NCBI RefSeq assembly: GCF_019104725.1
Contig: NZ_JAHRXF010000047.1
Coordinates: forward strand, 1 to 46,523
Direction: 5' to 3'
Length of the DNA: 46,523 nt
Origin: Streptomyces corallincola
GTDB lineage: Bacteria > Actinomycetota > Actinomycetes > Streptomycetales > Streptomycetaceae
A program made the translations under genes and the position numbers. Below the pieces are notes generated by a model that ran no database searches, was not told the origin of the DNA, and saw only the letters and a program-made list of their open reading frames with translations. Shown here piece by piece: positions 9,570 to 17,119 of the stretch. How positions within the stretch are numbered: the first letter of the stretch is position 1; every line of letters starts with the position of its first letter.

Positions 9570-10559
9570 TCAGCCCCGGCCCCGTGAGCGGGCGGCTCGC
9601 GCGATGGTCACCACGGCTTTCTCCAGGGCGTATTCGGGGTCGTCGCCGCCGCCCTTGACGCCCGCGTCGGCTTCCGCGACGGCGCGGAGGGCGACGGAGA
9701 CGCCGTCGGGGGTCCAGCCGCGCATCTGCTGGCGGACGCGGTCGATCTTCCAAGGGGGCATGCCGAGTTCGCGGGCGAGGTCGGCGGGGCGGCCTCCGCG
9801 CGCGGAGGAGAGCTTGCCGATGGCGCGGACGCCCTGGGCGAGCGCGCTGGTGATCAGCACCGGCGCCACCCCGGTGGAGAGCGACCAGCGCAGCGCCTCC
9901 AGGGCCTCCGCCGTACGGCCCTCCACCGCGCGGTCGGCCACGGTGAAGCTGGAGGCTTCGGCGCGGCCGGTGTAGTAGCGGCCGACGACCGCCTCGTCGA
10001 TGGTGCCCTCGATGTCCGCGACGAGCTGGGTGACGGCCGAGGCCAGCTCGCGCAGGTCACTGCCGATGGCGTCCACCAGCACCTGGCACGCCTCGGGGGT
10101 GGCCGAGCGGCCGAGCGCCCGGAACTCCTGCCGGACGAAGGCCAGCCGGTCCGCCGGTTTGGTCATCTTCGGGCAGGCCACCTCACGGGCGCCCGCCTTC
10201 CGCGCCGCGTCCAGCAGCGCCTTGCCCTTGGCGCCGCCCGCGTGCAGCAGGACGAGGGTGATCTCCTCGGCGGGCGCGCCGAGATACGCCTTCACGTCCT
10301 TGACCGAGTCCGCCGACAGGTCCTGCGCGCCCCGCACCACCACGACCTTGCGCTCCGCGAACAGCGAGGGGCTGGTCAGCTCCGCGAGCGTGCCGGGCTG
10401 CAACTGCTCGGCGGTCAGGTCCCGTACGTCCGTGTCGGCGTCGGCCGCCCGCGCCGCCACGACCACGTCCCGCACGGCACGGTCGAGCAACAGGTCTTCC
10501 TGGCCCACGGCGAGCGTCACCGGGGCGAGGGGATCGTCTTCAGCGTTCTTCCTGGCCAT
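9570..10559 (-). CDS. holA: DNA polymerase III subunit delta
   Basis: The 329-residue product is the delta subunit of the sliding clamp loader, which opens the beta clamp during replication. It shows the typical N-terminal segment LAVGQEDLLLDRAVRDVV, the middle domain with LFAERKVVVVRGAQDL, and the C-terminal collar domain with PPWKIDRVRQQMRGW. Length fits the family. The start MARKNAEDD at 10559 is preferred; an ATG four codons upstream (MLVVMARKN) is an alternative with no better ribosome-binding site. The frame continues open further upstream only because that region is GC-rich repeat sequence. It lies downstream of the small acidic protein gene and comEC. Confidence 0.94.
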   Translation of the reverse strand: MARKNAEDDPLAPVTLAVGQEDLLLDRAVRDVVVAARAADADTDVRDLTAEQLQPGTLAELTSPSLFAERKVVVVRGAQDLSADSVKDVKAYLGAPAEEITLVLLHAGGAKGKALLDAARKAGAREVACPKMTKPADRLAFVRQEFRALGRSATPEACQVLVDAIGSDLRELASAVTQLVADIEGTIDEAVVGRYYTGRAEASSFTVADRAVEGRTAEALEALRWSLSTGVAPVLITSALAQGVRAIGKLSSARGGRPADLARELGMPPWKIDRVRQQMRGWTPDGVSVALRAVAEADAGVKGGGDDPEYALEKAVVTIARAARSRGRG

Positions 10560-10571
10560 CACGACCAGCAT

Positions 10572-10660
10572 CCCACGGGGGTACGACAACGAGGGGTACG
10601 ACGGTGGGGGGTACGACAGGGGGGGGACGAACGTGGGGGGGTACGACAACGGGGGGCGCC
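10572..10660. repeat. GGGGTACGAC repeats upstream of holA
   Basis: Units of GGGGTACGAC followed by AACG, GGTG or AGGG occur near 10577, 10594, 10609 and 10636 in the gap between holA and the next gene. The rest of the gap (10661-10794) is low-complexity GGGCCGGGGC-type sequence. No gene is seen. Confidence 0.6.
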
Positions 10661-10794
10661 GCCGACGCCGACCGCACCCGGCGCGTGGGCTGGGGCCGAG
10701 CCGGGGCCAGGACGGCCGGGGTCGGGGCCGGGGCCGGGGCGGAGGGGACTGGGACTGGGGCTGAGGCTGGGGCGGAGGGGGCTGGGGGCGAGGC

Positions 10795-11049
10795 TCACGG
10801 CTCCTCGCGCCAGCCGTCCCACTCCCCCGCGAACGCGTCCAGCTCCGCCGGGTCGAGCCGCCCGGCCTCGTCGCGGAGGACGACCAGCCACTGGGCGTCC
10901 TCGGCGTCGTCCTCACCGGCCAGCGCGTCCCGTACGAGCCGGGGCTCCTCGTCCGTCCCGAACCGTTCCCCCAGCACCTCGGCCACCTCCTCGGCGGCCT
11001 CCCGGTCGGGCAGCACCAGCACATGTCTCACATCACTCACGTCCCACAT
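10795..11049 (-). CDS. small acidic conserved protein of unknown function
   Basis: The 84-residue product begins MWDVSDVRHVLVLPDREAAE and ends with FAGEWDGWREEP. It is strongly acidic, has no signal or membrane segment, and looks like a small alpha/beta protein (strand VRHVLVLPD, helix AAEEVAEVLGERF, strand AQWLVVLRDE). I do not recognise the family, but codon use is normal and it lies between comEC and holA. A GTG nine bases inside (MSDVRHVLVLP) is an equally likely start, with GGGA just upstream. The function is unknown. Confidence 0.7.
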   Translation of the reverse strand: MWDVSDVRHVLVLPDREAAEEVAEVLGERFGTDEEPRLVRDALAGEDDAEDAQWLVVLRDEAGRLDPAELDAFAGEWDGWREEP

Positions 11050-11200
11050 TGTCCGGCACCCGGAGCACCACCCCGCTCACCCGCCCGTCCTCCGCTCCGG
11101 TTCCCCGCCGCGGTCGTACACGGCACCGCTGCCTGCTTGCCGGGCGAGAGTCCGACGATCGCCCGCTCCTTCTCAGGGTTACCGCTCGGACACGCCTCGG

Positions 11201-13771
11201 TCAGCGGGTCGTCGTCACGCGTATCCCGCCTTCCCCGGTGGTGATCGCCACGGCTCCGTCCCTGTCCGTGCGGAGGGTTCTGGCGCCCGTCCGCCGGAGC
11301 GCGTCCAGGGTGACCGGGGAGGGGTGGCCGTAGGTGTTGTCGGCGCCCACCGAGATGAGGGCCAGGCGGGGGGAGGTGAGGTGGAGCAGGTCCGGGTCCT
11401 GGAAGGGGCTGCCGTGGTGGGCGACCTTCAGAATGTCCACGCGGCCCAGGGCGGACGCCATCGGAGAGCGGAACAGCTCTTGCTGGGACGGGGGTTCGAG
11501 GTCGCCCAGGAGCAGCACGCGGAGCCCTGCCGTGCGGGCCAGGAGGGTCACGCTCGCGTCGTTCGGGTCGGCGGGGAAGGAGTCGGCCGGGGGCCGGAGC
11601 ACCTGCCAGGACAGGCCGTCCGTTCCGCGCTCCTCGCCCGCTGTGGCACGGGTGACCGGGATGCCGTGGGCCGCTGCCTGCCGGTGGACGAACGCCGCCT
11701 GGTCCGGGGGTTCTTCGTACGGGGTCGTCTCGATCGCGGCCACCGTGCGGTCCCGGAGGACTCCGGGGAGGCCCGCCACATGGTCGGCGTGGAAGTGGGT
11801 CAGCAGGAGGAGCGGGACACGGGTCACCCCGAGGGCGCGCAGACAGTGGTCCACGGCGTCCGGGTCGGGGCCCGCGTCCACGACGACTGCCGTACCCGCG
11901 CCCGCCGCCAGGACGGTGGCGTCACCCTGGCCCACGTCGCACATCGCGTATCTCCAGCCGGGCGGCGGCCAGCCGGTCAGGACGCGGGTCAGCGGGGCCG
12001 GGCGGAGCACCGCGAGCAGCAGGAGGAGGGACAGGGCGCCGTACCACCAGGGGCTGCGGGGCAGACGGCGGGCCAGCATGACCAGGGCCGCCGTGAGCCC
12101 GGCGAGGAGGAACGCCCCGGCCCAGCTTCCCGGCCAGGCCACCGTGGCACCCGGCAAACCCGCTCCCGTGCGGGCCACGGTGGCGATCCAGCCGGTGGGC
12201 CAGCCCGCGCACCAGGCCAGCGCCCCGGCGCCCGCCGTCCACAGGGGCGCCACGGCCAGTGCCGCGAACCCCAGTACGGTCGCGGGGGCCACGGCCAGCT
12301 CCGCCAGCAGGTTGCAGGGAACCGCCACCAGGCTCACCCGGGCCGACAGCACCGTGACGACCGGCGCGCACAGCGCCTGCGCGGCGGCAGCGGCGGCCAG
12401 TGCCTCGGCGAGCCGGGGCGGCAGCCCCCTGCGGCGCAGCGCCTCGCTCCAGCGCGGGGCGAGGACGAGCAGCGCGCCGGTGGCCAGCACCGAGAGCAGG
12501 AAGCCGTAACTCCGGGACAGCCAGGGATCGTAGAGGACGAGGAGCAGGACCGCCGTGGCGAGGGCCGGGATCAGGGAGCGGCGGCGGCCGGTCGCCAGGG
12601 CGAGCAGGGCCACTGCGCCGCAGGCCGCCGCGCGCAGCACGCTGGGGTCGGGACGGCACACGATCACGAAGGCGAGCGTCAGCGCCCCGGCGAGCAGCGC
12701 GGTGGTGCGCAGCGGCAGGCCCAGGCGCGGTGCCAGGCCCCGGCGTTCCGCGCGCTGTGCCAGACCGGGCGGGCCGATGAGCAGGGCGAGCAGGATGGTC
12801 AGGTTGCTGCCCGACACCGCGAGCAGATGCGTCAGGTCCGTCTTCTCGAACGCCTCGGCCAACTCGGGTTCGATGCGCGCGGTGTCTCCCACCACCAGAC
12901 CGGGGAGCAACGCCCGTGCGTCCGGGGGGAGTTGGTCCGTCGCCTCGCGCAGCCCCGCCCGCAGCCGCCCCGCGAGCCGCTGCGGCCCGCTCGGACCCGC
13001 CAGGGTCTCCGGCTCGGGCCACTTCCGTACGCGCAGTACGGCCGCGCTCCGGTCGCCTCCGGACAGCGCCGGTGCCAGGCGGGCGGTGACCCGGAGCCGG
13101 GTGGAGGGGAGCAGGGCGAGCCAGACGGCACGGGCGTCCCGTGCCCGCGGGGCGCCGGGAGGCACCGGCGCCGGGGTGCCCTGATCCACGGTGAGCAGAA
13201 CCGGGGTGAGAGTCCTGGTCTCCGTGCCGTCCGCCTCCCGTACGCGCCGTACCTCCGCCCTGGCCACCACGCTCACCGGTGCCGCGTGGTCACCGCGCAC
13301 CCGGGGCCTGCTCAGCCAGGGGTCGCCGGTCAGCTCCAGTTCCGCCGTCACCGTGGCGTAGCGGCGGGCCAGTTCGGGCAGCGGGCCGCGCCGCAGGTCC
13401 GCGCCGTGCAGTCCGGCGGAGGCCGCTGCCGCCGCGACGCAGAGGAGCAGGGCCGCCGCCGAGGGGCGGGTCCAGGAGCGCCGGGGGTCACCGGCCGCAC
13501 GCCGCCGCGCGACGTACAGCAGGACCACCCCGGCCACCAGACACCCCACCGCGACCCCCGCGCCCCAGCGGGGACCCGCGTCCAGCACCAGGGCCGCCGT
13601 CGCCCACGCCCCGAGAGCGGGGAGCACCAGGCGCAGGTCCATCGGCGCGGGCGGGTCGGCCGTACGGTCCGCTGCCGAGTCCGCCGCGCGGTCCGCCGCC
13701 GAGTGGCCAGCCGTACGTTCCGCCGCCCGGCCAGCCGAAGAGTCCGCCCTACGGCGCTCCGGAGCCCTCAT
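11201..13771 (-). CDS. ComEC/Rec2 family DNA uptake channel protein
   Basis: The 856-residue membrane protein belongs to the ComEC/Rec2 family, which in competent bacteria moves single-stranded DNA across the cytoplasmic membrane. After a basic N-terminus it has two early membrane helices, an OB-like region (about 130-250), the competence domain of many helices with the conserved THLLAVSGSNLTILLAL segment, and a C-terminal metallo-beta-lactamase domain with LTHFHADHVAGL and VAHHGS. The ATG overlaps the comEA stop as ATGA, implying translational coupling. The first ~40 residues are Arg/Ala/Asp repeats (RAADSAADRTAD) with no family counterpart. Streptomyces is not known for natural competence, so the physiological role is open. 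Confidence 0.92.
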   Translation of the reverse strand: MRAPERRRADSSAGRAAERTAGHSAADRAADSAADRTADPPAPMDLRLVLPALGAWATAALVLDAGPRWGAGVAVGCLVAGVVLLYVARRRAAGDPRRSWTRPSAAALLLCVAAAAASAGLHGADLRRGPLPELARRYATVTAELELTGDPWLSRPRVRGDHAAPVSVVARAEVRRVREADGTETRTLTPVLLTVDQGTPAPVPPGAPRARDARAVWLALLPSTRLRVTARLAPALSGGDRSAAVLRVRKWPEPETLAGPSGPQRLAGRLRAGLREATDQLPPDARALLPGLVVGDTARIEPELAEAFEKTDLTHLLAVSGSNLTILLALLIGPPGLAQRAERRGLAPRLGLPLRTTALLAGALTLAFVIVCRPDPSVLRAAACGAVALLALATGRRRSLIPALATAVLLLVLYDPWLSRSYGFLLSVLATGALLVLAPRWSEALRRRGLPPRLAEALAAAAAAQALCAPVVTVLSARVSLVAVPCNLLAELAVAPATVLGFAALAVAPLWTAGAGALAWCAGWPTGWIATVARTGAGLPGATVAWPGSWAGAFLLAGLTAALVMLARRLPRSPWWYGALSLLLLLAVLRPAPLTRVLTGWPPPGWRYAMCDVGQGDATVLAAGAGTAVVVDAGPDPDAVDHCLRALGVTRVPLLLLTHFHADHVAGLPGVLRDRTVAAIETTPYEEPPDQAAFVHRQAAAHGIPVTRATAGEERGTDGLSWQVLRPPADSFPADPNDASVTLLARTAGLRVLLLGDLEPPSQQELFRSPMASALGRVDILKVAHHGSPFQDPDLLHLTSPRLALISVGADNTYGHPSPVTLDALRRTGARTLRTDRDGAVAITTGEGGIRVTTTR

Positions 13772-14907
13772 GGCCGCACCAGCTCCCGCAGATCCGCGAA
13801 TCGTCGCTCCCCGATGCCGTTGACCTCCCGCAGCTCCTCCACCGAGCGGAAACCGCCGTGCCGGGTGCGGTAGTCCACGATGTGCTGGGCCAGCACCGGA
13901 CCCACGCCGGGCAGGCTGTCCAGCTGGTCCACGGTCGCCGTGCCCAGCGAGACGGGCTGCACCGGCCCCGCTCCCCCAGCGCCCCCGCCCACGGCCCCTC
14001 CACCGGCGACCGCACCGCCGCTGCCCGCACCGCCGACCCCGGCCACCGGCACGCCCGCGCCCACCGCCTGCGCGGGCACACCCACCAGCACCTTTTCACC
14101 GTCCACCAGGAACCGCGCCCGGTTCAGCCCATCGGTGTTCACACCGGGCCGCACCCCGCCCGCGGCCTTCAGCGCGTCCGCGACCCGCGAGCCCGCCGGA
14201 AGCCGCCGTACGCCCGGCGCGCGGACCTTGCCGCCGATGTCCACGACGACGAAACCACCGGCGGGAGTGGCAGGCATCCCGGCCGCGGCGGCGGGACCCG
14301 TCGCGGCGGACGGCCTCAACGGCTCGCCCGTGCGCACGACTTGAGGCACGCCGACCTTCTCCGGACGTGCCACCCAGAAGTGCCGCGCGGCGAACAGCGC
14401 CGCCACCACCAGCACCACCGCGAGCGCCAGCACCGCCCGCCGGTCCACCGCGCACCGGGCCTGCGCCCACACCGGCAACCGCTCCCGCACAGCCAGCCCG
14501 ACCCGCTCCCGCAGCCCCGGAGCCCCGGCACCGACACCGGCCTCACCCGCGCCCTCAGGCGCCCCGGGGACACAGCCCTCCCACCTCATCGCCCCCGTCC
14601 CAGAGACCGTCAGCTCCCCCGGCGGCGGCCAACTCCCCAACTCCCGCTCCCGGTCCCGGTCCCGCACCGCGTGTTGACCGAACAGCCGCTCAGCCCGCCG
14701 CCGTACCTCATCTGCCGGTGCGGGCGCCCGGCGCCGGGCCGCCCGACGGCGCGAGCCCGCACCCACGCCCCGACCAGCGCCCGTACGACCGCCCGCGACC
14801 GCGCCGGGGGGACCCGGGGACCGGTGCCGGTCGCGGACGTCGGAACCGGAGCCCCGGCCGGGACCGCTACTCGAAGTGACCGTGCGTACACGTGATCGAA
14901 GCGCCAT
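13768..14907 (-). CDS. ComEA-like helix-hairpin-helix DNA-binding protein with long N-terminal extension
   Basis: The 379-residue protein has one membrane helix (about 158-175), an SLBB domain (about 217-275, FVVVDIGGKVRAPGVRRLPAG), a Gly/Ala/Val-rich linker (about 280-318), and a C-terminal tandem helix-hairpin-helix domain (about 319-379, with LDSLPGVGP and NGIGERRF) that binds double-stranded DNA. This is the ComEA layout, but the first 155 residues are an Arg/Pro/Gly-rich cytoplasmic extension absent from the roughly 200-residue firmicute protein. Starts at 14907 (MALRSRV) and 14925 (MPDPRRMALR) are both possible; neither has a clear Shine-Dalgarno. Its stop overlaps the comEC start by four bases. 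Confidence 0.88.
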   Translation of the reverse strand: MALRSRVRTVTSSSGPGRGSGSDVRDRHRSPGPPGAVAGGRTGAGRGVGAGSRRRAARRRAPAPADEVRRRAERLFGQHAVRDRDRERELGSWPPPGELTVSGTGAMRWEGCVPGAPEGAGEAGVGAGAPGLRERVGLAVRERLPVWAQARCAVDRRAVLALAVVLVVAALFAARHFWVARPEKVGVPQVVRTGEPLRPSAATGPAAAAGMPATPAGGFVVVDIGGKVRAPGVRRLPAGSRVADALKAAGGVRPGVNTDGLNRARFLVDGEKVLVGVPAQAVGAGVPVAGVGGAGSGGAVAGGGAVGGGAGGAGPVQPVSLGTATVDQLDSLPGVGPVLAQHIVDYRTRHGGFRSVEELREVNGIGERRFADLRELVRP

Positions 14908-15009
14908 GCGACGAGGATCGGGCATCCACGCGATCCGCGATGATCATGGTCGATTTCCGTGGAGCAGCAGCAGGTTGTGGAAAACCCCGTCCCTCACACG
15001 AGTGACGGG

Positions 15010-15135
15010 GACCGAGAACCCGCAGGACCGAGCGCCCCTCCACAGGACCAAGAACCCTCAGAGCCGAGCCCGCCTCAACGGCCGAGCCTCCCGCAGAGCC
15101 GAGAACCCGCAGAGCCGAGCCCGCTTCCACGCCCC
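15010..15135. repeat. CAGAGCCGAG intergenic repeats
   Basis: The gap between comEA and the DegV gene (14926-15194) holds repeated CAGAGCCGAG(A/C)(A/C)CC units near 15060, 15095 and 15110, with weaker relatives (CAGGACCGAG, CAGGACCAAG) near 15024 and 15042. I see no gene or clear terminator here. Confidence 0.5.
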
Positions 15136-15194
15136 AGAGCACCATCCGCCAACTCCCCCACACGCACCCCCCGTCCAAGCCGCCGCAGGCACCC

Positions 15195-16040
15195 TCAGCG
15201 CTGGGAGACCACGACCCCCAGCAGTCCAGGCCCCGTGTGCGCCCCGATCACCGCTCCCACCTCGCTGACATGCAGCTCCGCCAGGCCCGGCACGCGTGCC
15301 CGGAGCCGTTCCGCGAGAGCGGACGCCCGCTCGGGGGCCGCGAGATGATGGACGGCGATGTCGGTCTCCGCACCGCCCGCGCGGTCGGCGGCGATCTCCT
15401 CCAGGCGGGCGATGGCCCGCGACGCCGTACGGACCTTCTCCAGCGGTTCGATGCGCCCGGAGTCCAGCCGGAGCAGCGGCTTGACGGCGAGGGCGGAGCC
15501 CAGCAGGGCCTGGGCCGCGCCGATGCGTCCACCGCGCCGGAGATAGTCGAGGGTGTCCACGTAGAAGTAGGCCGTGGTCCCGGCGGCACGTTTCTCCGCC
15601 GCTGTCACCGCCTCGTCGGCCGAGCCGCCCCCCTCCGCGACCTGGGCCGCCGCGAGCGCGCAGAAACCGAGGGCCATAGCGACCATCCCGGTGTCCACCA
15701 CCCGGACCGGCACCGGTGCCTCACGGGCCGCGAGGACGGCCGCGTCGTAGGTGCCCGACAGCTCGGCGGAGAGGTGCAGGGAGACGATGTCGGTCGCGCC
15801 GGACTCCGCGAGCCCGCGATAGACGGCGGTGAACTCCTGCGGGCTGGGCCGGGAGGTGGTCACCGGGCGTCGCTTCTGGAGGGCCTGGGCCAGGGAGCGG
15901 GTGGAGATCTCGGTGCCCTCTTCGAGCGCCCGGTCCCCGAGGACGACGGTCAGCGGCACCCTGGTGATGCCGTGGCGCTCCATCGTCCGGGGCGGCAGAT
16001 AGGCCGTGGAATCGGTGACGATGGCGACATGGCGGGACAT
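15195..16040 (-). CDS. DegV family fatty-acid-binding protein
   Basis: The 281-residue product is a DegV/FakB-type protein that binds a fatty acid; in firmicutes such proteins present it to the kinase FakA, which is not in this window. The N-terminus VAIVTDSTAYLP, the TSRPSPQEF motif near residue 82, and a SAELSGTYDAA segment fit the family, as does the late glycine motif GAHTGPGLLGVV. The start MSRHVAIVTDS at 16040 is the conserved one; the frame is open further upstream only as GC-rich shadow. It follows the unknown membrane protein gene by 88 bases and may form a unit with it. Confidence 0.92.
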   Translation of the reverse strand: MSRHVAIVTDSTAYLPPRTMERHGITRVPLTVVLGDRALEEGTEISTRSLAQALQKRRPVTTSRPSPQEFTAVYRGLAESGATDIVSLHLSAELSGTYDAAVLAAREAPVPVRVVDTGMVAMALGFCALAAAQVAEGGGSADEAVTAAEKRAAGTTAYFYVDTLDYLRRGGRIGAAQALLGSALAVKPLLRLDSGRIEPLEKVRTASRAIARLEEIAADRAGGAETDIAVHHLAAPERASALAERLRARVPGLAELHVSEVGAVIGAHTGPGLLGVVVSQR

Positions 16041-16128
16041 GTGCTGGAGGTTACCTGCCGTAGGGGGTGTGCGACGGTCCGGGCCCGGAGTGCCGGGCCG
16101 CGCCCCGGAGCGGCCGGGACGGGTCCGC

Positions 16129-16800
16129 TCACGTGGTGCTCTCGGGGCGGGGCTTCTTCTGCCAGGGGTAGGAGGGGCGCGGTCCGGGCGGGGTGATCGC
16201 GTGCGCGGGCTCCGCCACCGAACGGCCGCCCACGTCGGACGCGGCACCGGGACCGGAGGTCGTCCAGTGCCGCAGCGCGCCCGCCTCCACGTCGATCTGG
16301 GCGCTGAGGCCGTCCAGGTCGTCGTCGGAGAAGCGGGCGGCCCGGTCGCGCGCGGCCCAGCGCAGGGAGTCGGCGGAGGCGGTGATCCGCTGCGTACGGG
16401 AGCGCAGCTCGGGCAGGAGCGCGGCCAGCGCGTTCCGGTCGGGCTCGGACTCCAGGCGTCTGAGGTCGGCGTCCAGGGTGCGGCCGTGCGCGCTGAGCCG
16501 CTCGAAGAGGCCGAGGGACTCCTTCAGGGAGACGTCCTCGGCGGCACCCGCGTGCAGCGCGTCCTGGGTCGCGCGCATCGAGGTGCGCAGGGTCAGGCGG
16601 AGCTGGGCGATCTCGCCCGCCGGGCCGGGCTGGGTGAAGGTCCTGGCGCGCAGGGTGTGGTCCTCGACGGTGCGCCTGGCCTGGGCCACCGTGCGGTCCA
16701 CCCCGCGTTTGGCGGCACCCACCACCTTCACCGTGGCGTACACCCCGGCCGCGACGAACAGCAGGAAGAGCACGGTGATCACGACGACCAGTGTTTCCAC
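16129..16800 (-). CDS. membrane-anchored coiled-coil-like protein of unknown function
   Basis: The 223-residue protein starts METLVVVITVLFLLFVAAGV, a single N-terminal membrane helix (about residues 3-25), followed by a mostly helical, charged cytoplasmic part rich in Ala, Arg, Leu and Glu. Heptad-like stretches include LRLTLRTSMRATQDALHAG and LFERLSAHGRTLDADLRRLESE. The last 40 residues are Pro/Gly-rich. I do not recognise a named family; similar proteins are, to my recollection, found next to leuS in Streptomyces. The ATG start is clear and preceded by GGAGGAG a few bases upstream. It lies between leuS and the DegV gene. Confidence 0.8.
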   Translation of the reverse strand: METLVVVITVLFLLFVAAGVYATVKVVGAAKRGVDRTVAQARRTVEDHTLRARTFTQPGPAGEIAQLRLTLRTSMRATQDALHAGAAEDVSLKESLGLFERLSAHGRTLDADLRRLESEPDRNALAALLPELRSRTQRITASADSLRWAARDRAARFSDDDLDGLSAQIDVEAGALRHWTTSGPGAASDVGGRSVAEPAHAITPPGPRPSYPWQKKPRPESTT

Positions 16801-17119
16801 GGCTCCTCCTCCGCCCGGCGCGACGGGCAGCGCCGCGTCCTCCTACCACCGTAAACGCTGCGGGCAGGCCCGGAGTTCCGGAAGAACCCCGAACCTGCCC
16901 TTAGGGGACTACCCCGACACGGCCGACACAGCTGCCACGGCCCGCACAGTCAACACAGCCCACACGGCCCCAACAGGCGCGCCCGAGCCGCCGAGGCCCA
17001 CGACCCGAGGCCCCCGCACGGGCCCCGACCCGAGCCGCCAAGCCCCCGCCCCCGCACGCGAACCCCGCACACCAGGCCCTCGGCAGAGCCCCTCAGCCCG
17101 CAGGCCTCGGCAGAGTCCC
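16801..17119. other. gene-free gap downstream of leuS
   Basis: This 319-base stretch shows no gene. It contains CACACGGCCC-type low-complexity sequence (16915-16970) and a direct repeat of CTCGGCAGAG(C/T)CCCTCAGCC at about 17080 and 17105; the second copy runs into the leuS stop codon, so the 3' end of leuS looks partly duplicated. No convincing terminator with a U run is seen. Confidence 0.6.

Noticed and set aside
10604..13873. 1089-codon plus-strand frame opposite comEC
   Set aside because: Shadow of comEC created by high GC; the comEC frame carries all conserved motifs.
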